Assembly (NCBI GenBank): GCA_039519185.1
Contig: CM076848.1
Location: forward strand, 34,522,849 to 34,586,848
DNA from: Astragalus membranaceus
Lineage: Eukaryota; Streptophyta; Magnoliopsida; Fabales; Fabaceae
Reading direction: 5' to 3'
Length of the DNA stretch: 64,000 nt
Each line of letters starts with the position of its first letter. The stretch's first letter is position 1. Shown here one piece after another: positions 33,545-44,019 of the stretch. Both the position numbers and the translations under genes were made by a program. The notes beneath the pieces were generated by a model. That model was not told the origin of the DNA. It searched no databases and saw nothing but the letters and a program-made list of their open reading frames with translations.

Positions 33545-33756
33545 CCAACAAAAGTTGATTTGAGCGGTAACTGAGCTCGAATCCCACCTCAAGGTATCGA
33601 GTTCGAATTTTGATTGTGACAAAAACTCTGTTGGGAGTGGAGAACCACACGGATTGACAAAGTCGGGTATATATGTGGCCAGCCTGATTCCCTGGCGTAA
33701 ATTAGTGATCGGCAAAGTTGATGGATAATGTGCACCAATAACAAAGTAACCAAAAA
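33545..33756 (+). mobile_element. SINE (tRNA-derived), plus strand
   Basis: The flanks repeat: AATATTTGTTACCA(TA)n at 33511-33544 and AATATTTGTTGCCA(TA)n from 33757. The body has an A-box-like TGAGCGGTAACTGAG and B-box-like GAGTTCGAATTTT, and ends AACAAAGTAACCAAAAAA. It duplicated a target containing a (TA)n microsatellite, so both copies of the array flank it. Confidence 0.7.
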
Positions 33757-33879
33757 AATATTTGTTGCCATATATATATATATATATATATTTCTTCTTA
33801 AAGAGAAAAAGTAACACACAGATCCGATAATCAATGCAATGCATATATAATTTTGTTTTTAGTTTTGTCTTGTCCCCCC

Positions 33880-34010
33880 CCCCCCCACGTGTAGAAGTTT
33901 GGCTCCGTCCCTGCACACACTACCATTGGTCACACTCAGGTTCGAACCCGGGAGAGTGGCGTTTCCATATCGCTGAAATTGCCAAGACAACCAATAGTGA
34001 GAGACAACTA
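33880..34010 (-). mobile_element. Possible SINE or hAT remnant with B-box-like motif
   Basis: The minus strand has GGTTCGAACCTGAGTG and upstream TTGTCTTGGCAATTTCAGCG. A similar diverged block is at 50090-50170. GGCTCCGTCCCTG at about 33900-33912 resembles a hAT terminus (minus CAGGGACGGAGCC). A C15 run lies at 33873-33887. Confidence 0.35.
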
Positions 34011-35510
34011 TTTAGAAGTTGTCAAAGCAAAACTTTGTTATTACATTTATAATATAGGATTAGAAGGTATAAAAAGATTTGCATCAATAAAAAAAAGTTT
34101 TGAATTGATATAAAAGATTATGTTTATATATATGCTACGAAGATTGTGAAAATATATAAGTTACTTGATGAATAGGAAATTGATGGATGAATCATTGTCT
34201 AGTGAGTTACGGTAAGAGAGGAAGATAACCAATAATATTGACAATGAGTTCATTATTCATCGATATCAAAACATTAATTTACATGACAATTATGAAATAT
34301 GTAATTTATTTAATTAAATATATTTCAATTTTATTATTTTAACATTTTTAATATTGTATAGTTTTAAAATTTTATAGTTAGATCTGCCACTGAATTTCAT
34401 GATCAAGAGTTGGTCTCACAAACAAAATCTAAATTATATTTAATTTGTACCTTAAGTACATATTACTTTTATAGGGAATATAGAGATTTATTTATATCAT
34501 GTTTTTTTATAATTAATAAATCTCAATATATTTTTTAGTTAATTAAACGGTAAATTAAATATAATTAGTTTTTCGCTTCAAGGACCAACACCTAAAAAAC
34601 TATCTTGCAGATATTATCAAGAGTCAACATCCTCTTTATTTTGTATTTCCATTTATTATCTCCATTATTAAAATTTTAGGGTGTTTTGAGTGTATAAAAG
34701 GAATTTATACTTCACTTAATACTCAATACTATTTGTAATGAAAAAATGAAGATAATAAAAAAAATGGAGAGAATATTTGTTTTTTTACCATAAAAGAATA
34801 AACACCGATTACATTAATTGAGTCGTCATGATTCATGACTAGAGAGGATTTGGTCACCTACCTCGCTTGGCTTCCAATTTTTATGCCACTCAATATTTAT
34901 GCCACTTAAATGAAATGACATTTTATTAAAAAAAAAAAAAAACTAGCTAGCAATAGCATGGTAAAGGGGCAACAACATAGTTACAGATTGCCGGTACACC
35001 AACTATTGTCGTTTTGTTGATGAAGTTCAAACATAACAACCTAGCTAGAGAGACCACATAAAATATAGTTATACCATTATGTTGTGTGTGAGCTACACGA
35101 TGGCCACATGTCACGACTATGGGTTGATGAGTAAGGAAGGCGTCGTCTTATTCTTGGAAGTTGGAACCCATAATCCCTCCATTTCTACACCATGTAGGTG
35201 GTGACGGCTCTAGAAATTTAGGCTAAAGAGTACAATTTTTTTAATTATCATAGTTAAATTTATTATAAAATTAATATTTTAATATGTTTAATTAAATAAA
35301 TTATACATCTCATAGCGGTTTTTTAAATGATTTCATGTTTTCAAATTGTTGAACAGTTCAATATTAATGTTATTAAATACATATCTCTTAATTTAAGTTA
35401 CTAGAAAATCGTTCATTCATATAACTTAGGTAATACAATGCAATAATTCAGTGGTAAGTTAATTTTAGAAGTTTGGGTGTAAACTTTTAATTTGAGAGAA
35501 GTCAAAATAA
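34011..35510. other. Intergenic, AT-rich
   Basis: No gene. The sequence GATCTGCCACTG near 34383-34393 and GGTGACGGCTCTAGAAATTT near 35200 resemble hAT MITE ends of the 31611 family, but no pairs with target duplications were found. Confidence 0.4.
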
Positions 35511-35512
35511 AA

Positions 35513-35551
35513 ATTTTATAGTTTTTTTTTAGATAAGTAAATTTTTATAGA
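35513..35551 (-). mobile_element. Ultra-short retroposon footprint 4
   Basis: Direct repeats AAATTTTATAG (about 35511-35521) and AAATTTTTATAG (about 35539-35550) flank T9 plus AGATAAGT. On minus the insert reads ACTTATCT plus poly(A), close to the tail at footprint 3. Confidence 0.45.
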
Positions 35552-37160
35552 GTTAAATGCAGTTTTTCCAGGGGTACAACAGACCCCTGTGGCTGGAGGT
35601 GCAGTCGGAGATGCAACATATGATGCAACATAGTTAGCTGTTGCCTTTTGTTGAAGGTGACGAAGGCAAGGAAGTGGGGGCATTGGAATAGGCGAACTGC
35701 GATCACAATGCAGAGGAAGGAGGCAGTGGCACCTTGGAATTGGAAATTGAACTGCACATTCTAATGGATTATGGGAATCAGAGGTTAGTCAAGGTCTTTT
35801 TTCCGCGGATATCGAAAAAAAAACACATTCACTCTTAAAAAAATGTCATATACACCCTCAAGATTAATTTTCCATTGATTATGTTCTTTCACATAAATTG
35901 ACAAATTAACTCAATAAATATCATATAAGGGCGTTTTTGGAACACAATTAAATATAAAAAAATGGTTAACTTTTACTTATAATTTGTGGAAAAAATTAAA
36001 CTATTTTTCCTGATAGTTTGGGACGTAGGAAGTATTATATATTGAGTTTGGAATTGTGTTAGACATATTTTGAGTTTCAAGATGAAAATGCATGACTCTA
36101 AGTTGAGAAGGTATTCTAAAAATTATGATTAGCAAAATTATACTCAAACTGCACTTTTAGTTCTATATTTCAAATCACGAGTATTAGTTGTTCACGTGGG
36201 CACTAAAATCAACTTAAAAAGAAGTCCCCTAATTAAGCTAAATCAAGAATTTAAGGATACATCTTTATACAATTAATGAAAGACTTGTCGGGATGTCGAT
36301 AATGTGGCATACAATTTACTATACCAACTAAAGATTGGGAACAAAAAGTTAAAGCATTGAATCATTAGTACTTCCATAATTAAAATACACCCCCCCCCCC
36401 CTCTTGTTATCTCTCTTTTTCACTATTCTTTGTCAAGCTTCGTCATAATTAAACCTAATTACACTTTAATCAAGCATAATAAGACAGATACCAAACACTT
36501 TTTGAAGTTATACTTGAGGGTGGCTACTAGAGTTAATGAGCAATTAAAAATGACTTGTTGGTTTGTTTGGAAGCAATGGTTGGCACCTTCTTTTGAATTT
36601 CTTGGTTTGTATGGTCTTAAAGGAGACAAGAAGCCCCCAAATTCGACTTAGTTAGCAGCATCTACACATACTCTATAGATATAACTGAAAACATTATACC
36701 GACAATTAAATCTTTGATTTAGACATCGTTAGAGTGTGAAATGGGTGGCACAATTACTAAATTTTGTAGTGAACATTATACAACACTTCAATGGTTAGTA
36801 CATACTAACCACAATTTAGTGTTTGTGTAGTTAATATATGCTACTAAACATTATACAACAATCTAATGGTTAGTACATACTAACCACAATTTAGTGTTTG
36901 TGTGATTACCGAATTTTTTCATTAATAGAAAAATGACTATTATGCTCATTTAGTAATAATTACTAAAGAATTCCTTAGTATTCTAAGTGAAACTCTTGAT
37001 GAAAGAGAAAAACAAACTATAACACAAGGGAACGTAAAACAAAAATCCTGCAAAAACAAAAAATTAAAAACAAAGATCATTTAAGTCAAAGAAACAAATA
37101 ATAGCATGAGGGGACGTAAATTTATTAGATGAAGTATTCAATTTCATATGATGGTTCTTT
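35552..37160. other. Intergenic, AT-rich, with one two-copy repeat
   Basis: No gene recognised. A minus-strand open stretch at 35757-35545 is Pro/His/Leu-rich with no family features. A two-copy tandem repeat at 36773-36905 is listed separately. A C10 run lies near 36390. Confidence 0.45.
36773..36905. repeat. Two-copy tandem repeat containing a palindrome
   Basis: Two units of about 70 bp share AACATTATACAACA and ACAATTTAGTGTTTGTGT. Each contains the palindrome GGTTAGTACATACTAACC. Confidence 0.85.
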
Positions 37161-37520
37161 CAAATAAAAAATCACATCTGTTGTGAAGGAGGCAAAAGCC
37201 TGAGACCGGATGACTTCAACTTCTCATTCTTCAAAACTTGCTGAGAAGTAGTTGATAAGGAGATTGTAAATTTTATACAGGAGTTTCATTCTAATGTCAA
37301 GTTTACTTATAGCCATTTCGTCTTCCTTTTTGGCACTCGTCCCAAAAAAGGATAACCCTCAATCTCTGATGGAATATCGCCCTATTTTGCTGGTGGGCAG
37401 TTTGTATAAGATCCTTTCAAAGCTCCTGGCTGGAAGGCTTAAATAAGTCCCAGACAGTGTTGTCTCCACTAACACATAGTGCTTTCCTTTCTAAAAGATA
37501 TATTTTAGATGGCCTGGTCA

Positions 37521-38225
37521 CAGGGTCGGCCCTCGGCCTAGGCCGAGGATGCGACCGCCTAGGGTCCACGTTTGTAGGGGTGCCAAAAAAAATTTATACT
37601 AAGCCTAAATTATACTAGTGTTATAACAAAAAAAATTGAGTAAAAAAGGCCCAAAAAAACCTACACTGACTTTTTCTCATGGCAATTTATCGAATGTTGA
37701 TGTAGATGATTTTTTCTCTGAATTAAAAGTGTTACAACTCAGTTTGCCAACTGAAACAATGTCTGCCATTAATATTCTTAAATTTGTCAAACTTGCAGAT
37801 TGTTATCCGAATGTAGCAATTGCTTATAGAGTTTTACTGACGAAGAGAAGTTATCGGCGGAGAGAAGTTTTTCAAAACTGGAGTTGATTAAAACCTACTT
37901 GAGATCATTAATGTCACAAGAGAGATTGAACGGTTTGACAACTTTGTCAATTGAGAATGATATGTTGGAGAACATTGATGTTGATGAGATTATAAATGAT
38001 TTTGCATCTCAAAATGCTCGAAGAAATCGCTTCTTATGACTTTTCTAGAAAAGAGAAGCTTTTTAATATTTTGTAAAACTATTACTATGTATTAAGGCAT
38101 ATTATGTTAATATGTAACCTATTTTTTTTGTCTTTTATTGAAATATTTTTAAATTAAAAAATAGTTATGTAAGGGGGGCTTCTCACAATTTGCCTAGGGC
38201 CCATAAAATGTTAGGAACGGGACTG
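37521..38225 (+). mobile_element. hAT element, internally deleted
   Basis: The left terminus is CAGGGTCGGCCC and the right reads CAGTCCCGTTCC on minus. The 8-bp target copies CCTGGTCA (37513-37520) and CGTGGTCA (38226-38233) agree at 7 of 8. It contains the C-terminal part of a hAT transposase. Confidence 0.85.
37636..38039 (+). pseudogene. hAT transposase C-terminal dimerisation domain fragment
   Basis: The first segment, 37636-37845, is a FFSELKVLQLSLP region with NILKFVKLADCYPNVAIAYRVLLT. A frameshift near 37845-37853 separates it from the second segment (37854-38039), SAERSFSKLELIKTYLRS then MSQERLNGLTTLSIE and INDFASQNARR, the classic hAT dimerisation domain (ZMYM1/TTF-type hAT relatives). 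The DNA-binding and catalytic DDE parts are missing, so it cannot transpose on its own. Most of the original gene has been deleted. Confidence 0.8.
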
Positions 38226-38458
38226 CGTGGTCATAGTAAATGAACTGGTTGATTTAGCAAAACGAAGAAGGATAATTGTTTGCTCCTAAAGGTTGACTTC
38301 GAAAGGGAGTATGACTCTCTCATTTTGAATTACTTAGACTACATGCTGGGTAGGGTGGGTTTTGGTGAGCAATGGAGGGCATGTAACAAACTATGTGTCG
38401 CTATTAGTAAATGGGAGCCCAACCGAATAATTTAAACCCATGGAAGGGCCTTAAGCAA

Positions 38459-38940
38459 CACTACAAAAAAATGCCTTATTAAAGACGGAAAATTAGCGAG
38501 GGAACCAAAATCTGTCGCTAATGTTTAAATAGCGAGGGAACCAAAATCTGTCGCTAATAATGACGGAGGCGGGCTATTTTTTAACAAAAAATTTAAAATC
38601 CGTCGCTAAATTTAAAATCCGTCGCAAAAAATCCGCCGCTAATGCTGACGTGATCGTTGCGCAGACCTTGGAATGCGTAAAATTCTGAATCCGTCGCTAA
38701 TTTGAATTTCCGTCGCAAAAAATCCATCGCTAATTCCTTGGAAATTGCACCATTTTAAAATCCGTCGCTAATTCTAATATTTTTTATTAAACTGAATCCT
38801 CCTCACTTCTTCTCTCTTCTCTTCTTTTCTTTTCTCACACTTCACTCTCTTTCTCCCTTACTCTCCCCTCTCTCTACCCAAACCCACCCTACACCACCAC
38901 ACCACCACCACCACCACATCATAGCTCCTCTCATCCTCAC

Positions 38941-39016
<76 letters not shown>

Positions 39017-39691
39017 ACACAAATCCTCTTCCCATATTTCACCTCCACCACCACAACCACTACCACCACAAAATTAACTTCCACCCTCACTCCTCTCTCT
39101 AACCATACCCCCCTCTCTCTCTAACCGTCTCTCTCTCTCTCTCTATACACAAACTCCTTCCCATATTTCACCACCACCACTACCACCACAAAATTAACTT
39201 CCACCCTCACTCCTCTCTCTAACCATACCCCTCTCTCTCTGTAACCGTCTCTCTCTAACCGTCTCTCTCTCTTTACACAAACTCCTTCCCATATTTCACC
39301 ACCACCACCACCACCACCATATTTCACAATAATTTTATAATAATTTTATAACAATATTATAACAATATTATAATTTAATAATATTATAACAATAATTTTA
39401 TAATATACCGAATATTAATATTATAATAATTATTATAACAGTAATTTTATAATATACTTTAATGACGAATGCGCGCTTTTTTTAACAAAAAAACACGGAT
39501 TACTAGGTGATTAGCGATGGAATTTCCCTTGCTAAATTCCCTCGCTAAATTCCGTCTCTAACCATTAGCGAGGCCATTTTTAGCGAGAGATTTGTTCCGT
39601 CGCTAATTCGCTCGCTAAGGCATATTAGCGACGGATTTTTGGTCTTTAGCGACGGAAAAATTCGTCGCCTATACTGTTTTTTTTTGTAGTG
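38459..39691. mobile_element. Nonautonomous CACTA element, 1233 bp
   Basis: Ends CACTACAAAAAAATG (38459) and, on minus, CACTACAAAAAAAAACAG (from 39691). Target duplication CAA (38456-38458, 39692-39694). The subterminal zones (38480-38770 and 39500-39670) repeat CCGTCGCTAAT / TTAGCGACGG many times. The middle is low-complexity sequence. No coding region. It sits in the conserved GDPL-type motif of LINE D. Confidence 0.93.
38944..39310. repeat. (CT)n microsatellite and 126-bp-type repeats in CACTA element
   Basis: (CT)n at about 38944-39014 is followed by three diverged units with CACAAACTCCTTCCCATATTTC, CACCACCAC and CTCTCTCTAACC. They give Arg/Gly/Glu-rich open frames on minus that are not genes. 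Confidence 0.85.
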
Positions 39692-40230
39692 CAAGACGAC
39701 TCGCTTGCACCATTCCTATACTTAATTCCCAATGAATGCTTCGTTGGGTTCATACAAAATGCTATGACAACATGAGCCTTCAAGCCTTTTAGTGTCTATG
39801 AGTCCCTCTCCTTCTCGATGCTATAGTTTGTTGATGAGATCGTCGTTGTCGGTGAGAGGACTTGGAATAATTTATGGTGTATTAAGGCTCTGTTGCGTGA
39901 CTTTGAATTAGTCTCTGGCTTAGGGATTAACTTCGCCAAAAGCAATGTTTATGGGTTGAATTTGCCTGACAATTTATTGATGGAAGCTTCAAAGTTTCTC
40001 TTTTGTAGCATCGAGTTCATACCCTTCAAATTCCTTGGTATCCCTATGGGAGCGAGCCCAATAAGAGCTTCAACTTGGCAACCGGTAATTGACAAGGTAA
40101 AAGAAAGGTTGGCGCTATGGAGAGGACACCTTCTCTCAATTGGAGGGAGAGTAACATTAATTAATTACGTGTGATCCTCTCTCCCTCTCTAGCTAGTGTG
40201 TGATGCAAATATTTGAGATGGAGAAGTATT

Positions 40231-40423
40231 TTATTTGGTATAAATTGGGTATCCTCTACGCGCAACTGCAGAGACTAATCCCTCGAGCCGGGTAGGACCA
40301 CAATGGGCGACAAAGCTCTCCTTCAAGAGATTTAACACTGCTGCATGCCCAATGTTGGATTCGAACTCAAGACTTTGGTTAAGCTGGAAGAGACCCCTAC
40401 CATCTCATCCAAGTCCTGGTGGG
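40231..40423 (-). mobile_element. SINE (tRNA-derived), minus strand
   Basis: Perfect 17-bp target duplication TGAGATGGAGAAGTATT (40214-40230, 40424-40440). On minus, GATGGTAGGGGTC is an A-box-like motif and GAGTTCGAATCC is a B box; the 3' end reads GGATACCCAATTTATACCAA with an A-rich end. Confidence 0.9.
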
Positions 40424-40593
40424 TGAGATGGAGAAGTATTGATATATATGCACTATTCACGATGACATGCACTAATTGAAATTTTTCCTTTGGCGCTTGA
40501 CAAAGTTGTTCACGTATATCTTTTAATTCATGCTTTAATGAATCAAACTATTATGCTTTAACGTGATAAATTCACATATAGGAGTATTTACTT

Positions 40594-42132
40594 GGCAAAA
40601 AAACAGCTGTATGCCAAAAAAAATTAAAAAAATACTAAAATAGAACACCTTTTAGTTTAATTACCAAAGTCGAACACTTTTGAAAACCAGTATAGAAGTC
40701 GCCCCCTATGCCAACGACTTCAGAACTGAGATTTGCAATTTTTTTTTTCTTTTCACGTTCAGAAATCGCCCCCATGGTGACTTCTGAACTGTGTTTTTTT
40801 ATTTTTCTTTTTTTTATATTAATTTAAATAAATTTAATTTAATTAATTTAGAAAATTAGTAATGTTAATTTAAAAATAATTATAAAATTTGTGGTGAAAA
40901 AAAAATTATTCGCTATATAGAAATATGGAACTAACTGTATTTATTTAATTAGTAGCACATTACAAAAATATGATAGAAATTGACTAGTCTAGATTGCAGT
41001 TTGGACAATTATTTTTATTGTGGCCCTCATTTCTACAAATACTGTATCTCTTGGTGCAACTACAAGAAAATGGACATCGACCCCCTTCAACTCAATACTC
41101 TCGTGATTCCGCACTGGTTTCCCTTTACCATCAGGGCACAATCACCAACGAAAATGATTATGTCCATTTCCAGTGTCCAAAAATTATTTCATGCTGGCTT
41201 AAATACAACATGACATTCGCTTCTCTCAAAGATAAACTAGAGAGTAAGGTGCAAGTCGAGGGTGACGAGCGAGAGGTCAAACGTATCATTTATCGCAAAC
41301 CTCGACGGGATAATAATGGATGTGTTCGCTGGTCCGCAATGGATGTGATGAACGACGATGACCTGCAAGCCATGATCGAGATCTACGACGCCTTTCGATG
41401 CCTTAGTCCTATGCATTTGTACCTGAAAACCACAAGGAGTGTCGCCGAGATCATTCACCATTTAACTCCACCATCACAGTAGTTCAATGTTTTAATTAAT
41501 CTGTATTTATTTCTATCATGTTTTAGTATTTATGTCTGTTTCCGTTGTCGTAATTCACTTTTCAATCAATGTAATTCGTGTTTTTTTAGTGTTCTTTACG
41601 ATTATAATACTTGTTCAAATTAAATCCGTATCTCATATTTCATAACTCAACACGATAGTTTTATACATCTTCTACACAGTAGATATTATTTTTTTAAATA
41701 AAAATATATGATTAAAAGTGGTCAAAACATAGTAAAAAACTAATTTTTTACACTACAAAACAAACAGGTTTTTTTGGTGTTTTTTTCAATGGTGTTCATG
41801 TTGCCGACACTTTTGGACGCACGAAATCTTACCGACACTTTTTAAATACATTAATGTGTTCAAATATTTTTTATCACCATAATATTTATAATTAATTTAG
41901 AATTATATATAAATATTAATTTTCTAAATTAGTTAAATTAATTAATATAAGTTAATTTAAATTAAAATCAAGAAAAAAAATAAAAAAACACAGTTCAGAA
42001 ATCACCTTGGGGGGCGACTTCTGAATAGGAAAAGCAAAAAAAAAATACTATCTATAAGTCGTGGCCTGTGGGGGCGACTTCTGACCTAATTTTGCAATGT
42101 GTACTAGTTTGGGTACATAGTGGTTTTTTGCC
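40594..42132. mobile_element. Mutator-like element (MULE), 1539 bp
   Basis: Perfect 9-bp target duplication TATTTACTT (40585-40593, 42133-42141). The termini begin GGCAAAAAAACAGC and GGCAAAAAACCACT (minus). Long inverted repeats of roughly 300 bp on each side include GAAGTCGCCCCC-type blocks and AT-rich segments, a typical MULE layout. It holds one degraded open region with an N-terminal MULE domain and no catalytic part. Confidence 0.93.
40994..41482 (+). pseudogene. MULE N-terminal PB1-like domain
   Basis: Residues from about 60 on show the N-terminal PB1-like fold text seen in many plant MULE transposases: a PKIISCWLKYNMTFASLKDKL-like helix, IIYRKPRRDNNGCVRW, and MNDDDLQAMIEIYDAF followed by a LYLK strand. 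The first 40 residues are probably untranslated noise. The zinc finger, DDE domain and SWIM domain expected downstream are absent. No introns were seen. It may still be transcribed. Confidence 0.55.
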
Positions 42133-42141
42133 TATTTACTT

Positions 42142-42560
42142 TGTCTTGGGAATATATTATTTATAATCAGTTTTATTTCGAAACATTTCAAAATTTAATA
42201 ATTAACTGTATGGAAAATGTGTTAAAGTAATCAATGAGACAGGGGTATAATTGACAAATTGAAACTTTAAATTAGGCTTTTTTTACCCCCTATTATACCC
42301 TGTACCCGCATAATTCACCAAACGGACGATTTTACCTTTGATTCCTCAAAAAATTTCCGAAAATACATAATTCCGGAACACATTTTTGACTTTCAGAATT
42401 ACGCCAAAACACATAATTCCGGAAGCCAATTTTTTGACTTCTGAAATTATGTCGTTTGGGGTAATTCCGAAAATCTTTTAAAAATTTCCAGAATTACCTC
42501 AAAAGAGGATAATTCTGGAAAACCTTAGTTTAGAACTTTCCGGAATCACCTCAAAGCATT
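42142..42560. repeat. AATTCCGGAA-rich repeat
   Basis: Palindromic AATTCCGGA recurs at 42369 and 42415, with variants near 42465, 42487, 42512 and 42538. The same motif is seen at 33085-33150. Confidence 0.6.
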
Positions 42561-42574
42561 TAGAATTTTATCTC

Positions 42575-42735
42575 TTTCTCTCTTATTTAGAATTTTCTCT
42601 TATTTAGAATTTTCTCTTTTATCTCTTTCTCTCTTATTTAGAATTCTCTCTTATTTAGAATTCCGGAAAGCCAATTTAGTGATTTTATCTCTTTCTCTCT
42701 TATTTAGAATTTTCTCTTTTACATTAGAATCTTAT
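42575..42735. repeat. Short tandem TATTTAGAATT(TT)CTCT repeats
   Basis: TCTCTTATTTAGAATT recurs about five times with TTTATCTCTTTC spacers. The following 42740-43250 is AT-rich without a gene. Confidence 0.75.
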
Positions 42736-43249
42736 TTTCTCTCTCTAAATAAAATATGAGTTTAATTAAGGTTCGAATCAAGGCTTGTGTTAAATCTTTT
42801 GTGCGCAGATAATACCCAATTTATACAAAAAAAACCTAAAATTATTCAACTCACCAAATCCAAAATTACTGAATACAAATCCACATTTAACACCTAATCC
42901 TAATTCTTTAATTAACTTGTTTTAAAAATAAAAGAATTACAATAACAAAACATTAAAAATTCAATATATAATAAAGAGTTTAATTGTTACACACTATTGA
43001 TGTAAGTTTTTGTACAACCACAATCAATAACAATTCATGATATAAATTGATAAAGCTCTTTTTAATGACATGTCAAATTATAATTAGTAGATGATATAAA
43101 ACACTTATATTGGTATATAATTAAATGGTATAATAAATTAAGGCCACATAAGTATTTACCAAAAGATAAAATGGAAAGAAAGAGAGCCCGCACAAGAGAA
43201 GACATCCATCCCTGCACCCCACAACACTACACCAAATCTCGTTTCTCGA

Positions 43250-44019
43250 GCCATCGATGAATTTCTTCTTGTCCTCTCCTCTTTTACTCTTCACCTTTTT
43301 GGTTTTGTTCCATTGAAAACGGATTTTCCGCCCCAACCCCACTTTTCTTTTCCCTTTCCACTCTACAGTACTAGTTTCATTTCACTTCACACGCACCCCA
43401 TATATATCCACACATGTTTCTTCGCTTTCTATTTTCATTCATTCATTCATTTCTCACTCTCAAAACTATTAAAACTTCTATTCCATTCTATTCCATTCGA
43501 TTCTATTCTGTTTCCTCCTAACTTCTATTCAAACACACAATCTTCTTGTGATCATCGACAACCCCCCATCCCATGTAAGTATACTTTCTATTCTCTCTCA
43601 AATTCTCCTCTTTGCTCATTCATTTATGCTTCACGGGTTTTCATGTGCTTTTCAGTTCCACGCCTTTTCTGTCGGTTCATTTTTTATTTCTCTGTTTGTT
43701 TGGGTTTTTAGTTTTTTAGTATTTTTGATTTGTTGAGAGTGATTTACATTCCCAATTGCCGAATGCTTGTTAGTTGTTTGTTCCTTTATCTCTATGGATT
43801 GGGATCTATGTTGGATCCCTCTGTTTCTGTTTTCTTCTTATTAAATTATCACCTTTGTTGTTGATATTGGTTTTCGTGCTGTTTTTTTTAATATATGCAG
43901 TTCATGATTTGGATGTTTTCGTCTGAAGATAAAAAAAATTGGATTTTGACACATTCCCAGGTTTAACTTTAATTTGTTGTTTCGTTGAGGGGGATTTCAT
44001 GGGTTGAACAAAAAGAATC
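43250..44019 (+). promoter_or_regulatory. WD40 gene 5' UTR with leader intron
   Basis: A pyrimidine-rich leader (43310-43574) is followed by a 326-bp intron, donor GTAAGT (43575) and acceptor ATGCAG (to 43900), in front of the ATG at 44020. The transcription start was not determined. Confidence 0.5.

Larger units (their letters stand above)
37160..40195 (+). mobile_element. LINE D (L1-type), RT region, split twice
   Basis: Plus-strand reverse transcriptase in three pieces: 37185-37520 (PDDFNFSFFK, MEYRPILLVGSLYKILSKLLAGRLK), 38226-38458 (VIVNELVDLAKR, LKVDFEREYDS) and 39692-40190 (start of the DxLAPFL block, degenerate FVDE at the catalytic site, IPFKFLGIPMGA, GGRVTLIN). A hAT element separates pieces one and two, and a CACTA element separates two and three at the GLxQ/GDPL motif. 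Both junctions resume in frame. Multiple stops (37440, 37470, 38290) show it is dead. It ends near the SINE at 40214. Confidence 0.85.

Noticed and set aside
35545..35757. Minus frame possibly from a gag gene
   Set aside because: No zinc knuckle, no length, no neighbours supporting it.
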